DNA of 64,000 nucleotides from SIG701 sp045544955 (GCA_045544955.1 JAZPZY010000071.1:32484-96483); one strand, 5' to 3'. Counted from the stretch's first letter, positions 24,781 through 34,382 are shown. Numbers and translations: made by a program. Notes: generated from the sequence alone by a model not told the origin.

Positions 24781-25545
24781 TTAAAGAGCGATGACGACGG
24801 CGGTAATGTTGTCCGATCCGCCAAGGTCATTGGCACGGCTGATGAGTTTTTTCGTTTTTTCCTCCACGGGAGCACTGTCGGTGAGTATCTCCCTCATTTC
24901 CGTGCTGTCCAGATGATTCGTGAGACCGTCGGAGCAGAGCAGAACGTAGGCAGGCTCTGACGTGGGATCGATTTCCGTAACGAATACGTCTGCGTCCACG
25001 TTGGATTCCGTGCCAACGGCCCGGGTGATGATGTTGCGGTTGGGAGCAGTTTGGGCCTCCTCCGGTGTCAGACGGCCGGTGTCTACCAGATACTGTACGT
25101 AGGAGTGATCGTGGGAGATCTGCTCCAAATTTTCCCCCTGGGCAACGTAAAGACGGCTGTCACCGATATTTGTGGTATAGAGTGTCGTTCCGATGAGCAG
25201 GGCAGAGACCAAGGTAGTGCCCATGCCACGGAGTGATTCGTTTTCCTCAGAACGGTGGAACACAGCTTTGTTGGAGGTGAAAGCGGCGTGCCGCAGTGCT
25301 CTGTGAATCTGGGAGTCGGTACATTCCAGGGTGTTCTGGGCAGTAATATAGGAGGCGACGAACGAATCCATGGTGCTTACAAAAGATTCAGCCGCCGTGG
25401 AACTTGCTTCCCAACCGCCGCGGGCACCGCCCATACCGTCACAGACGACGGCTAAAAGAATACCGGGGGCATATTCTTTTATAAGATAATTATCCTGATT
25501 TACGCTTCGTTTCATACCAACGTCCGTAATTCCGCTGTATTGCAT
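24781..25545 (-). CDS. prpC: PP2C-type serine/threonine phosphatase
   Basis: The 254-residue protein is a complete PPM/PP2C phosphatase: SVNQDNYL near the start, CDGMGGARGG (metal-binding Asp), MGTTLVSALL, NIGDSRLY, and the late SDGLTNHL and GGSDNITAVV. It reverses phosphorylation by PrkC, whose gene follows. ATG 25545 has GAGGTG eight bases upstream, and the sequence MQYSGITDVGMKRS begins exactly like other PrpC proteins; a longer frame upstream crosses the promoter. Its own promoter separates it from rlmN. Confidence 0.95.
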   Translation of the reverse strand: MQYSGITDVGMKRSVNQDNYLIKEYAPGILLAVVCDGMGGARGGWEASSTAAESFVSTMDSFVASYITAQNTLECTDSQIHRALRHAAFTSNKAVFHRSEENESLRGMGTTLVSALLIGTTLYTTNIGDSRLYVAQGENLEQISHDHSYVQYLVDTGRLTPEEAQTAPNRNIITRAVGTESNVDADVFVTEIDPTSEPAYVLLCSDGLTNHLDSTEMREILTDSAPVEEKTKKLISRANDLGGSDNITAVVIAL

Positions 25546-25599
25546 AGGGAAAAACACCTCCAAACCGATTTCGGTGCAGCGTATTTGCGTATTTGAACT

Positions 25600-25628
25600 A
25601 TTGTAACATATTCTTACGCATAAGTAAA
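25600..25628 (-). promoter_or_regulatory. Promoter of prpC-prkC-rsgA-thiN-spoVM
   Basis: Minus-strand TTTACT (25623-25628), 17-bp spacer, TACAAT (25600-25605), in the 104-base gap between rlmN and prpC. Confidence 0.6.
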
Positions 25629-25649
25629 GGCAGAGTTTTGTATTTCGTG

Positions 25650-26723
25650 TTAATTTTTCGCATCCTTTTCGCTGTGACGCAGTCGCAGCTGACCGCAGGA
25701 CGCATTGATGTCGCTGCCGAGACGGCGGCGGATCGTGGCGTTTATCCCACGGCGTAAAAGCTGATCCCGGAAAGCCTCTGCGTTTTTTCTGGCAACGGTG
25801 GAAAGCCCTGTTTCCTTTACCTCGTTTAAAAGAATCAGATTCACGTGGCATACGGCGTGCATGCCGCTTTTCAGACGGGCAGCCAGAGCGTCAGCCTGGG
25901 CGATCGTATCATTCTTTCCGCCGATCAGCGTGTATTCAAAAGAAACGCGGCGTCCGGTGGCCGCAAAATAATCCCGGCAGGCGGCGAGCAGGGTGTCGAT
26001 GGGATATTTCCGATTCACCGGCATAAGAGCATCACGTGTCGCATCGTCCGATGCGTGCAGAGAAATGGAAAGGGTGATGGGCAGATTTTCCTCTGCGAGC
26101 CTGCGGATCTGATCCACAAGTCCGCAGGTAGAAAGGGAAATGTGGCGAAGACCGATATTCAGCCCGTCAGGATGGCTGACCAGACGGAGAAAACGAACGG
26201 AATTGTCGTAGTTGTCCAGCGGCTCACCGATGCCCATCATGACCACGCCGCCAACACGTTCGCCCGTGTCACGCTGTGCCATGATGACCTGACCGAGGAT
26301 TTCCGAGGCAGTCAGATCCCGGGTTTTCCCGTTCAGCGTAGAGGCGCAGAACCGGCAGCCCATCCGGCAGCCTGCCTGGGAGGAAACGCACAGGGAATTG
26401 CCGTGCTCGTAACGCATGAAGACGCTTTCCACACATTCTCCGTCAATGAGGGAGAACAGATATTTTACCGTGCCGTCCAGTTTGGAGACCAGCTTTTCTT
26501 CAATTTTGGGCAAACGGTACTCGGCGGTCTCTGATAGCTTCGTCCGCAGAGAGAGCGGCAGATTTGTCATTTCTTCAAAGGACGCGCCCTTCTGCATCCA
26601 ATCGTACAGCTGCTTTGCACGGAAGTCTTTTTCCCCGATGGAACGGATAAACTCTTTCAGCTCATCCGGCGTCATGGAGAGAATGTCCGCTTTTGGTGCA
26701 GAGAGATTTATAGAATCTGTCAT
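25650..26723 (-). CDS. rlmN: 23S rRNA (adenine2503-C2)/tRNA (adenine37-C2) methyltransferase
   Basis: RlmN is a radical SAM enzyme that methylates A2503 of 23S rRNA and A37 of some tRNAs. The 357-residue protein has the iron-sulfur motif CRMGCRFC, the GIGEPLDNYD glycine-rich SAM site, the SLHASDDATR segment and the essential late Cys in NASCGQLR. The N-terminal helical RNA-binding part is complete (RAKQLYDWMQKG). It follows rsmB by 13 bases in the priA-def-fmt-rsmB-rlmN order. Cfr-type resistance methyltransferases are related, but synteny and sequence favour RlmN. Confidence 0.94.
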   Translation of the reverse strand: MTDSINLSAPKADILSMTPDELKEFIRSIGEKDFRAKQLYDWMQKGASFEEMTNLPLSLRTKLSETAEYRLPKIEEKLVSKLDGTVKYLFSLIDGECVESVFMRYEHGNSLCVSSQAGCRMGCRFCASTLNGKTRDLTASEILGQVIMAQRDTGERVGGVVMMGIGEPLDNYDNSVRFLRLVSHPDGLNIGLRHISLSTCGLVDQIRRLAEENLPITLSISLHASDDATRDALMPVNRKYPIDTLLAACRDYFAATGRRVSFEYTLIGGKNDTIAQADALAARLKSGMHAVCHVNLILLNEVKETGLSTVARKNAEAFRDQLLRRGINATIRRRLGSDINASCGQLRLRHSEKDAKN

Positions 26724-26736
26724 AGTATTTGGTTCC

Positions 26737-28056
26737 TTATTCGTTCCGAATCATTTTTGCGATAAAAAATCCGTCGCATCCGTCCTCGTGGGGGAAAAAC
26801 GTCTTCATTCCGTCCGGGCAGATACCGGCGGTGCCCAAATCAAACGGGCGGAGCGAGAAGTCGGGATTTGCCTCCAAAAAACGCTGTACGACCTGTTCGT
26901 TTTCCGAAGGATTCAGCGTGCAGGTGGAGTAAACGAGAACGCCGCCCGGGCGTACGTACGCCGACGCACCGGTGAGAACCTCGTACTGTATCTGCGGCAG
27001 AGCGTTCACGGCGGACAGCGGCTTGTACTTGATGTCCGGCTTTTTGCCGATAACGCCAAGCCCGGAGCAGGGGGCGTCACACAGCACCCGATCTGCTTTT
27101 CCGATAAGGGAGGGCAGGGGCGTTTTTGCATTCTGTGCCTGTGCCGTCAGCATCGTGATGCCGAGAGCGGCCGCCGTTTTGCGGATCAGTGAAATCTTGT
27201 TTTCATGCAGATCAAAGGAATAAAGCGTACCCTGGTTCTGCATATCGATAGCGGCGGAAAAGGATTTTCCGCCCGGGGCGGCACAGGTGTCGATCACTGT
27301 CTCGCCCGGCTGTGGATCAAGGGCACGTACGCAAAGCCGGGATACAGGATCCTGCACGAAGTACAGCCCGTCCCGGATGCCCTCGGCCACGTGTGAGGCA
27401 CGGGAAAGCGTAATCATATCTGCCGCAAAGGGGGAGGGGTGTGCACCGTCTTCCCTAAAACGGGCAAGCATTTCCTCCGCCGTTGTTTTCAGCGTATTGA
27501 TCCGCAGAGTAACCGGCGGATGGGTGAGAAAAGCGGAAAGAAGCCGTGACGCCGTTTCCATGCCGTAATTGTCTGCAAAGAACCGGCAGAGCTCCAGCGG
27601 CGTGCCGGATTCTACGGAGAGGCGATGCAGCGGCGCATCTGTTCCCGGCAGGGGAATTTCGCATCCGCCCCGCTGAAAGGCACGGAGAATGGCGTTGGCA
27701 AATCCCCGGGATTTCTGCGGTGCCAGCTCCACCGTTTCTGAAACGGCGGCGTGGGCCGGAATGCGGTCCATAAAGGCAAGCTGATACAACCCCAGCCGCA
27801 GGGCACACCGCGTAGGCTCGTCAATGCTTGCAAAGGGACGGCTGGAAAGCGTTGCGATTGCGTAATCCAGCGTAACGGCACGTTCGATCACGCCGTATAC
27901 CAGTGCCGTATACAGTGCACGGTCCGCCTCCGAAAGGGGCGAGTCGGTCAGCGTGGCGTTGATCTCCAGATTGGAGTACCGGCCCTTCTGCTCCCAGGCA
28001 AGGAGCGAGGTCATGGCGGCGGCACGCGGATTTTTCGTTTTCATCGGATTATTCAT
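26737..28056 (-). CDS. rsmB: 16S rRNA (cytosine967-C5)-methyltransferase
   Basis: RsmB methylates C967 of 16S rRNA. The 439-residue protein has an N-terminal NusB-like helical domain (ALVYGVIERAVTLDYAI, then MDRIPAHAAVSETVEL) and a Rossmann methyltransferase domain with DTCAAPGGKSF, DLHENKI, CDAPCSGLGV and STCTLNPSENE, where the two Cys are catalytic. The start overlaps the fmt stop by eight bases; an internal ATG at 28044 is an alternative, and neither has a strong ribosome site, which suggests coupling to fmt translation. Confidence 0.94.
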   Translation of the reverse strand: MNNPMKTKNPRAAAMTSLLAWEQKGRYSNLEINATLTDSPLSEADRALYTALVYGVIERAVTLDYAIATLSSRPFASIDEPTRCALRLGLYQLAFMDRIPAHAAVSETVELAPQKSRGFANAILRAFQRGGCEIPLPGTDAPLHRLSVESGTPLELCRFFADNYGMETASRLLSAFLTHPPVTLRINTLKTTAEEMLARFREDGAHPSPFAADMITLSRASHVAEGIRDGLYFVQDPVSRLCVRALDPQPGETVIDTCAAPGGKSFSAAIDMQNQGTLYSFDLHENKISLIRKTAAALGITMLTAQAQNAKTPLPSLIGKADRVLCDAPCSGLGVIGKKPDIKYKPLSAVNALPQIQYEVLTGASAYVRPGGVLVYSTCTLNPSENEQVVQRFLEANPDFSLRPFDLGTAGICPDGMKTFFPHEDGCDGFFIAKMIRNE

Positions 28057-28996
28057 ATAGCGGTGCGGTGAGAACGTCGCCTTCGGCGATGCCGCGGCCG
28101 TTCAGAAAAGCGGCAGCAGGCATTTTGCCTTTGCCCTCCGGCTGTACTTCCATAATGGCGATCACGCCGTCACGGCAGGCAACGGAAAGCACGCCGCCCT
28201 TTACGGATACGACCGTGCCGGGGGCTTTGTCCGTATGCAGATCCGTTTTCTTTGCCCTGATGATTTTCAGCGTCCGTCCGTCCGGCATGTTGGCAACGGC
28301 AAGGGGAACGGGGGAAAGGGCACGGATGTGATCGTATACCTCCGTGAGAGGACGGTCGAAGGATAGGGCACAGTCTTTGTTTTCGATTTTTGCGGCATAG
28401 GTGGAGAGAGCGTCGTCCTGGGGGGTGCGCGCAGCCGTACCGTTCTCCAGCGCGGACAGCGTGTCCAGCATCGCCTTGGCACCGGCCTCTGCCATTTTAT
28501 CGTGGAGCGTGCCGAATGTGTCGTCCTCCGTGATGGGTACCTCGACTTTCAGAATCATATCGCCCGTATCCAGCCCCTGTGCCATATACATGGCCGTCAC
28601 ACCGGTGAGCGTATCACCGGCAAGAATGGCACGCTGAATAGGCGCTGCCCCCCGGTGACGGGGCAGAAGGGAGCCGTGGGCGTTGATGCAGCCGTATTTC
28701 GGATAGTCCAGAATATACGAGGGCAGAAGCTTGCCGTAAGCCGCCACTACGATCACTTCCGGATCAATGGCAGAAAGGGTATCGGCAAACGCCCCGTTTT
28801 TCATCGTCTCCGGCTGATAGACGGGAATACCGTGCTCTACGGCATAGGCTTTGACCGGAGGCGGCGTAAGAATACGTTTTCTGCCCTTTGGTTTGTCCGG
28901 CTGCGTGACGACGGCTGCGATCTCGTGCCCCGCATCGTGAAGGGCGGCAAGGATCGTTCGGGCAAAATCCGGCGTTCCCATAAATAATATTTTCAT
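28049..28996 (-). CDS. fmt: Methionyl-tRNA formyltransferase
   Basis: Fmt formylates initiator Met-tRNA using 10-formyltetrahydrofolate. The 315-residue protein has MGTPDFA at the start, the HGSLLPRHRGAAPIQ catalytic loop, the TGVTAMYMAQGLDTGDM folate/active-site region and a C-terminal OB-like tRNA-binding domain. It follows def by 29 bases, so formylation and deformylation are co-expressed. Confidence 0.96.
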   Translation of the reverse strand: MKILFMGTPDFARTILAALHDAGHEIAAVVTQPDKPKGRKRILTPPPVKAYAVEHGIPVYQPETMKNGAFADTLSAIDPEVIVVAAYGKLLPSYILDYPKYGCINAHGSLLPRHRGAAPIQRAILAGDTLTGVTAMYMAQGLDTGDMILKVEVPITEDDTFGTLHDKMAEAGAKAMLDTLSALENGTAARTPQDDALSTYAAKIENKDCALSFDRPLTEVYDHIRALSPVPLAVANMPDGRTLKIIRAKKTDLHTDKAPGTVVSVKGGVLSVACRDGVIAIMEVQPEGKGKMPAAAFLNGRGIAEGDVLTAPLYE

Positions 28997-29025
28997 CGTT
29001 TGCTCCTCGTGCGGCTTTCTTTCAG

Positions 29026-29505
29026 TCAGCCGATTTGTTCTTCAATCTCTTCGGGGGTGAGCATGTGCACGGCGTTGTCTTTGAACAGTACACCGTCCAG
29101 ATGGTCGATCTCATGGCAGAATGCCCGTGCCAAAAGTCCGGAGCCGGTGACGGTGTACGTTTCTCCTTTGCGGTTCATGGCACGCACGGTCACTTTCATG
29201 GGGCGATCCGTTACGCCCCACTGCTCGGGCACGGAGAGACAGCCTTCCAGTTCATTCTGCTTGCCTTCGCGGGCGATGATCTCCGGATTGATCAGCTCAT
29301 ATACCTGTCCGTCCACCACTTCCACCAGAGCAATGCGGCGAAGAATACCTACCTGCGGTGCGGCAAGACCGACACCGTTTGCATGGTGGAGCGTTTCCAG
29401 CATATCGTCCAGCAGCGTGAGAATGCGGGGCGTGATCTCTTCTACCGGGCGGCACGTTTTGCGGAGAACCTCGTCTCCCTCTTTTACTATATTCAGAATA
29501 GCCAT
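29026..29505 (-). CDS. def: Peptide deformylase
   Basis: Def removes the N-formyl group from new proteins. The 159-residue protein has the three PDF motifs: GVGLAAPQVG, EGCLSVPE (metal-binding Cys) and HEIDHLDG (metal His and catalytic Glu). It is the compact type common in Gram-positive Clostridia. GAGGA precedes the ATG. It lies between priA and fmt. Confidence 0.96.
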   Translation of the reverse strand: MAILNIVKEGDEVLRKTCRPVEEITPRILTLLDDMLETLHHANGVGLAAPQVGILRRIALVEVVDGQVYELINPEIIAREGKQNELEGCLSVPEQWGVTDRPMKVTVRAMNRKGETYTVTGSGLLARAFCHEIDHLDGVLFKDNAVHMLTPEEIEEQIG

Positions 29506-29538
29506 GATTATATATCCTCTTTTTCGTATGTGGTATAA

Positions 29539-32061
29539 TTATAAAGTGCTTGGGTTCAGATCGGCAGAAACGGTGAGCCGTTTGCCGGCTCCTTTGCCGA
29601 ATTCGGTCAGTATGTCGGATATAAACTGCCGTGAGCGTTTATTCAGCCGGCACTTGATCACCATGCGGCTGCGGCAAACGCCCTGGATCTTATAAACCGG
29701 GGCTTCAAACGGCCCGAAAACGATCATTTTTACGTCGGCGTACGGACCGCAGACGGCGGACGCGATCCACTCCTTCAGCCGCACGGTGGCACCGGCAAGC
29801 AGAGCCTCGTCCCGGCTGGCAAGGGTAATCACCGCAATATCGCAGAAAGGCGGAAACACCAGCGATTCCCGTATACGGATCTCACGACGGTAAAATTCCG
29901 GATAGTCCTGGTTGGCGGCAAGCGTCAAAACGTCGTTTGCCGGATTGAACGTCTGTACGATGGCCGTACCGGGCTTGTCCGCCCGTCCGGCACGCCCGAT
30001 CACCTGCGTCAGCATGGCAAAGGTACGCTCTGAGGCACGGTAGTCGTCCAGATACAGCGACGCATCCGCATTGACCACACCCACCAGCGTAACGGCGGGA
30101 AAATCGTGTCCCTTCGTTACCATCTGCGTGCCCAGGAGCACGTCGGCTTCACCGGCACGAAAGGCTCCAAGCAGATTCTCGTGAGAGAACTTCGTCTGCG
30201 TCGTGTCCATATCCATACGGATCACCCGCGGTGACGGCGAAAGCTTCTCAAGTTCGCTCTCCACCATCTGCGTGCCGTATCCCCGGAAATGAAAGTGCTC
30301 GCTTTTGCAGGCAGGGCATACGGCGGGAACACGGGTACGGTATCCGCAGTAGTGGCAGGTGAGAACGCCGCCCTCCGTCCGGATCTTCCGGTAGTCCTCA
30401 GGTGATTCACTGTCCCCAAGAGGCCGGAAAACGTGATAGGTGAGAGATACGGAGCAGTTTGGGCATTTCAGTGCATCGCCGCAATTGCGGCATGTGATAA
30501 AACTGTTGTATCCCCGGCGGTTGAGAAATACGATTGCCTGCTGACCGGCGGCAACGGTTTCCGCAAGATGCTCCTTCAGTGTGGTGCCCAGGGGCGATTG
30601 TAGGCCGCCTGCCGGCTCGCCACGCATGTCCGTGATCAGAACGTGGGGCAGCGTCGCCTTGCCGTAGCGGTTCTTCATTTCGATCAGTGTGTATTTGCCG
30701 GTCATTGCTTTATAATAGCTGGCAACGGAAGGCGTGGCGGACGCCAGCAGCATGAGTGCTTTATGCTGGCCGCAGCGGAACCGGGCAATGTCGTGTGCAA
30801 GATATTTCGGATTCGTGTCCGATTTGTAGGTGTGCTCCTGTTCTTCGTCGATAACGATAAGTCCGGGCTTCTGCAACGGTGCAAATACGGCGGAACGGGT
30901 GCCGATCACTACATCCGCAAGACCGTCCCGGATACGCCGCCAGGCATCGTACCGCTCACCGGCGGAAAGGGAAGAGTGAATGACCGCCACTTTGTCGCCG
31001 TACCGGGCAAGGAAGATACCTACCATCTGCGGCGTCAGCGAAATTTCCGGTACCAGAATGATGGCACCTTTTCCGTCTTTTCGTACCCGGTCGATCATAG
31101 ACAGAATCACCCGGGTTTTTCCGCTGCCCGTGACTCCGTGCAGCAGAGCGGCCTTGGCTTCACCGGACTCATACAGCCCGTTCAGCGTGTCAAAAGCATG
31201 CTGCTGTTCCGGGGAGAGCGGACTTTCGCCTACGTCCGGCGGTGCCTCCCGATTGGCAAAGGGATTGCGGAAATCGTCCTCCAGACGTTCGCTGATCAGA
31301 CCTTTTTTCAGTAAAGACGAGAGCTGTGCACGGGTTGTTCCCGTAACTGCCAGCAGATCCGCCTCAATCATTTCACCGTTTTCGAAAAGATGACGGAGAA
31401 TTTCCGCCTGTGCCTTGGATCGCTGCTTTGCGAGAGCGGCTGAAAAATCTTTTTCATCCATCAGCGGGGGCACGAGAGCGTAAAAACGACGGTACCGCTC
31501 TGTTTTCTGCTCCCGGATCTCTGTTTCCCGGGTCAGAATACCGGCACGCACCATGGCGGAGAGCAGATCACTGCATTCCGCACCGAATTCCGCACGGAGC
31601 CTGGTACCGGATACCCGTTCCCGGGCGGCGATAAATGCGTACACGAAGGAGGCCTTGTTTACCAGCCTTTCCAGCTTTTTCTGCGGATTTTCTCCGCCCG
31701 AGGCACGGTAGTATTCGGAGATTTTGGAAATAGCCGCCGTGGGAACCACGGTGCGTACCGCATCGCCGAAGGAGCAAAGGGTATACTCCTTCATAAAATC
31801 GCACATGGCCAGCATCTCTTCCGACAGCACGGTGCCGTTTTCCGACAGGGACAGAATCGGCTTTACGTTTTCCCGTTCGGATGCCGTTTTCAGCTGAACG
31901 ACGATCGCCGGTACCTTCCGATTGGATACACCGTAGGGAACGTTCACGAGCATGCCGCGGCAAACGGAGTCCCGGTGCTCGATAGGCACATAGTAATCGT
32001 AAGGGCGGTCTGCGTGATAGGGGACGTCCAGAATATGGACGGCGGCAAACAATTCGCTCAT
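29539..32061 (-). CDS. priA: Primosomal replication-restart helicase PriA
   Basis: PriA remodels stalled forks and reloads the replisome. The 840-residue protein has an N-terminal DNA-binding domain (VHILDVPYHADRPYDYYVP), Walker A GVTGSGKTRV, a DEEQ box (IDEEQEHTYKSD), zinc-binding clusters CRNCGDALKCPNC and CHYCGYRTRVPAVCPAC, and helicase motifs V-VI (QVIGRAGRADKPG). ATG 32061 follows AAAGGAG; an upstream extension would run into the rpoZ terminator. It is the first gene after that terminator and leads the def-fmt-rsmB-rlmN series. Confidence 0.95.
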   Translation of the reverse strand: MSELFAAVHILDVPYHADRPYDYYVPIEHRDSVCRGMLVNVPYGVSNRKVPAIVVQLKTASERENVKPILSLSENGTVLSEEMLAMCDFMKEYTLCSFGDAVRTVVPTAAISKISEYYRASGGENPQKKLERLVNKASFVYAFIAARERVSGTRLRAEFGAECSDLLSAMVRAGILTRETEIREQKTERYRRFYALVPPLMDEKDFSAALAKQRSKAQAEILRHLFENGEMIEADLLAVTGTTRAQLSSLLKKGLISERLEDDFRNPFANREAPPDVGESPLSPEQQHAFDTLNGLYESGEAKAALLHGVTGSGKTRVILSMIDRVRKDGKGAIILVPEISLTPQMVGIFLARYGDKVAVIHSSLSAGERYDAWRRIRDGLADVVIGTRSAVFAPLQKPGLIVIDEEQEHTYKSDTNPKYLAHDIARFRCGQHKALMLLASATPSVASYYKAMTGKYTLIEMKNRYGKATLPHVLITDMRGEPAGGLQSPLGTTLKEHLAETVAAGQQAIVFLNRRGYNSFITCRNCGDALKCPNCSVSLTYHVFRPLGDSESPEDYRKIRTEGGVLTCHYCGYRTRVPAVCPACKSEHFHFRGYGTQMVESELEKLSPSPRVIRMDMDTTQTKFSHENLLGAFRAGEADVLLGTQMVTKGHDFPAVTLVGVVNADASLYLDDYRASERTFAMLTQVIGRAGRADKPGTAIVQTFNPANDVLTLAANQDYPEFYRREIRIRESLVFPPFCDIAVITLASRDEALLAGATVRLKEWIASAVCGPYADVKMIVFGPFEAPVYKIQGVCRSRMVIKCRLNKRSRQFISDILTEFGKGAGKRLTVSADLNPSTL

Positions 32062-32106
32062 GAGACACTCCTTTCGGTAATCGGTAGGAATAGGGCGGGC
32101 AAAGGC

Positions 32107-32143
32107 GAAAAAAGCCATACCTGCCGTAGTCCGGCAGGCATGG
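32107..32143 (-). terminator. Terminator after rpoZ
   Basis: A 12-base stem with one G-U pair, four-base loop and CTTTTTT on the minus strand, between the rpoZ stop and the priA start. It divides the supercluster into two transcription units or acts as an attenuator. Confidence 0.75.
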
Positions 32144-32151
32144 TATTTTCA

Positions 32152-32520
32152 TTACAGATTTTCTTCAGCCGGTGCTTCTTCGTCGGCGGGTGCTGCTTCT
32201 GCCGTTTCTTCCCCTTCAGCGGCGGCGTCATCGGCCGGCACGTCGTATTCCAATTCTTCCCCTTCGGCAAGAATAGCAAATTCACCTTCGTGCAGACGGT
32301 TGATAGCACTCTTTACGGCTTTTTCATCCCGGTATTCCCGTTTGATCATGGAGATCAGGCTTTTGTCCGTTTCCTTGTTGGCGATCAGCTTCTCTGCATA
32401 TTCACGCTGCTTTACGTATTCATCTGTGAGCACGCGTGCACATTTGGAGGCGGCGATAACGAGCGTGTAGCGATTATATTTTCCGTTCTGGGACAAATCG
32501 CTGATAGACGGATAGATCAT
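32152..32520 (-). CDS. rpoZ: DNA-directed RNA polymerase omega subunit
   Basis: The 122-residue protein starts with the omega core (SKCARVLTDEYVKQREYAEKL in pattern; YTLVIAASKCAR near residue 18) that wraps the beta' C-terminus and aids assembly. The last 35 residues are an acidic Glu/Ala/Asp-rich tail. Omega proteins are usually 65-90 residues, so the tail is an extension. Gene order gmk-rpoZ is standard for Firmicutes. Confidence 0.88.
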   Translation of the reverse strand: MIYPSISDLSQNGKYNRYTLVIAASKCARVLTDEYVKQREYAEKLIANKETDKSLISMIKREYRDEKAVKSAINRLHEGEFAILAEGEELEYDVPADDAAAEGEETAEAAPADEEAPAEENL

Positions 32521-32575
32521 ACTTTCCTCTTTCTCCCCGGTCGGGGTCTGTCAGATGTGTTTTTTTTGTTATGAT

Positions 32576-33202
32576 TTAGTTTTCGGTATCAAAAAAGTGA
32601 GCGGTAACGTGCTTCATCCGTGCGGGGCGGTGATGTTCCGCAGTGAGGATTTTGGCAATCTCTTCGGCACAGGCTGCCGCACCGTCGTTTTCGTTGACCA
32701 CTACGTAGTCGTATTTTTCAGAAAGTTCTACTTCTTCCCGGGCACGGGCAAGACGGTTGAGAATGACGTCCTCTGTCTCCGTTCCTCGTCCGCGCAGACG
32801 GGATTCCAGCGTTTTTCCGTCCGGCGGCAGGAGCATGATGGCAACCGCATCGGGAAATTGCCGTTTTACCTGCATGGCACCGTCCGTTTCAATTTCCAGA
32901 ATCAGGTCGTGTCCGCCGGTAAGAACCCGGTCAGCCTCTGATTTCAGTGTGCCGTAATAATTCCCGCAGTATACGGTGTGTTCCAGAATTTCTCCGTGTG
33001 CCAGTGCTTCTTCAAAGTCGTCACGGGTCATGAAGTAATACTGCACGCCGTCTTCCTCGCCGGGACGGGGACCGCGGGTGGTAGCCGATACGGAAAACCC
33101 GATGTCGGGGAGCATTTCACGGAGCAGTTTTACTACCGTTCCTTTGCCGCTTCCGGCGGGTCCGGAGATAACGATCAGAAGTCCTTTTTTCAGTTCCACC
33201 AT
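32576..33202 (-). CDS. gmk: Guanylate kinase
   Basis: Gmk converts GMP to GDP with ATP. The 208-residue protein has the P-loop SGPAGSGKGT, SATTRGPRPGEEDGVQYYF (GMP-binding), the GNYYGT motif and DGAMQVK. The start codon shares one base with the remA stop. Length and motifs are complete; the C-terminal tail after the last helix is slightly longer than usual. Confidence 0.96.
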   Translation of the reverse strand: MVELKKGLLIVISGPAGSGKGTVVKLLREMLPDIGFSVSATTRGPRPGEEDGVQYYFMTRDDFEEALAHGEILEHTVYCGNYYGTLKSEADRVLTGGHDLILEIETDGAMQVKRQFPDAVAIMLLPPDGKTLESRLRGRGTETEDVILNRLARAREEVELSEKYDYVVVNENDGAAACAEEIAKILTAEHHRPARMKHVTAHFFDTEN

Positions 33203-33477
33203 TATTTATCCTCACTGATTTCTTCAGATGTAATGCTTTCATCCGTTTCCGCAAGGCGTTCCGAAAGCGTTTCCGGCGGCAGGGCTGAGAGAATTACGTG
33301 ATCGCTGTCCATAATTAGAACGGATTTCGTCTTTTTGCCGCAAGTGCAGTCAATCAGCCTGCCTGCCTCCGTGGACTGTCCGATCAGCCGTTTTACAGGG
33401 GCGGAATCCGGTGCCGCAAGGGCAACGATCCGCTGGGCAGAGATCATATTGGAAAAGCCGATGTTTATAAACTTCAT
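33202..33477 (-). CDS. remA: RemA/DUF370-family regulator
   Basis: RemA is a DNA-binding activator of matrix and osmoprotection genes in B. subtilis. The 91-residue protein begins KFINIGFSNMISAQRIVAL, the hallmark of DUF370, and continues with the SAPVKRLI helix and VLIMDSDHVILSALPPETL. It lies between yicC and gmk, the conserved position. The acidic C-terminal tail is typical. Confidence 0.93.
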   Translation of the reverse strand: MKFINIGFSNMISAQRIVALAAPDSAPVKRLIGQSTEAGRLIDCTCGKKTKSVLIMDSDHVILSALPPETLSERLAETDESITSEEISEDK

Positions 33478-33488
33478 ACGGTACCGCC

Positions 33489-34382
33489 TTATTCGATATT
33501 CTGAATCTGTTCCCGAATCTTTTCCAGTTCGCTCTTCATATCCACAACCAGACGGGCGATGGCGGCGTTGTTTGCCTTGGACCCGATGGTGTTGGTTTCA
33601 CGGTTCATTTCCTGGAGAAGGAAGTCCAGTTTTCTGCCTGCCGGCTCCGGACTGTCCAGAATCTCAGAAAGGGCAGAGAAGTGGGAGTTCAGCCGCACCA
33701 ACTCCTCGTCGATGGCGGCACGGTCGGCAAAGATGGCAACCTCCGTCAGAATCCGCTGCTCGTCGATCTGGATGGTGTAATTTTCAAGAAGCTGATGGAT
33801 CCGGGTATCGAGCTTCGTTTTGTAACCGTCGATGTCTGCCTCGGACAGCGTTTTTACCTGGGCGGCACATGCCTTGATCTTGTCAGCCTTGGCTAAAATA
33901 TCCGCCTTCAGGTTTTCGCCTTCCCGCTCTCTTGCGGCAAGGAAAGAATCAATAGCAGCGGAGAGCACTGCACGGATATCCTCCCAGTCTCGCTCCATGT
34001 CGTCGTCCGGCTTCTTCACCAAAAACAGATCCCGGTTAGCGGCCACGGACATAACGGTAATATCATCTTTCAGTCCGAAACGGTCCCGAAGTGCGTACAG
34101 AGCGGTAAGGTAAGACTGTGCCAACGCACCGTCCAAGGCGATCTCCATGCCATCCTGTTCCAGTACGTCGATACCGATGTAAACTTCGATTTTGCCGCGG
34201 ACGATGCCTCTCTCCGTCAGATACGCCTTGATCTTTTCCTCAAGAAAAGAATAGGCACGGGGAAGGCGGACGGTGCAGTCCAGAAAACGGCTGTTTACGC
34301 TTTTGATTTCCGCGGTGATATCCTTGGCACCGGATGCGGACACAGCACGTGCCCGGCCGAATGCAGTCATACTTTTCAGCAT
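33489..34382 (-). CDS. yicC: YicC/YloC-family endoribonuclease
   Basis: The 297-residue protein matches the YicC/YloC family over its length: MLKSMTAFGRA at the start, EIKSVNSRFLD, then the C-terminal LDFLLQEMNRETNTIGSKAN block that ends in a helix. Family members are Mn-dependent ribonucleases and promote sRNA decay in E. coli. GGAGGAA precedes the ATG. It is the first gene of the yicC-remA-gmk-rpoZ operon, behind a strong promoter. Confidence 0.94.
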   Translation of the reverse strand: MLKSMTAFGRARAVSASGAKDITAEIKSVNSRFLDCTVRLPRAYSFLEEKIKAYLTERGIVRGKIEVYIGIDVLEQDGMEIALDGALAQSYLTALYALRDRFGLKDDITVMSVAANRDLFLVKKPDDDMERDWEDIRAVLSAAIDSFLAAREREGENLKADILAKADKIKACAAQVKTLSEADIDGYKTKLDTRIHQLLENYTIQIDEQRILTEVAIFADRAAIDEELVRLNSHFSALSEILDSPEPAGRKLDFLLQEMNRETNTIGSKANNAAIARLVVDMKSELEKIREQIQNIE

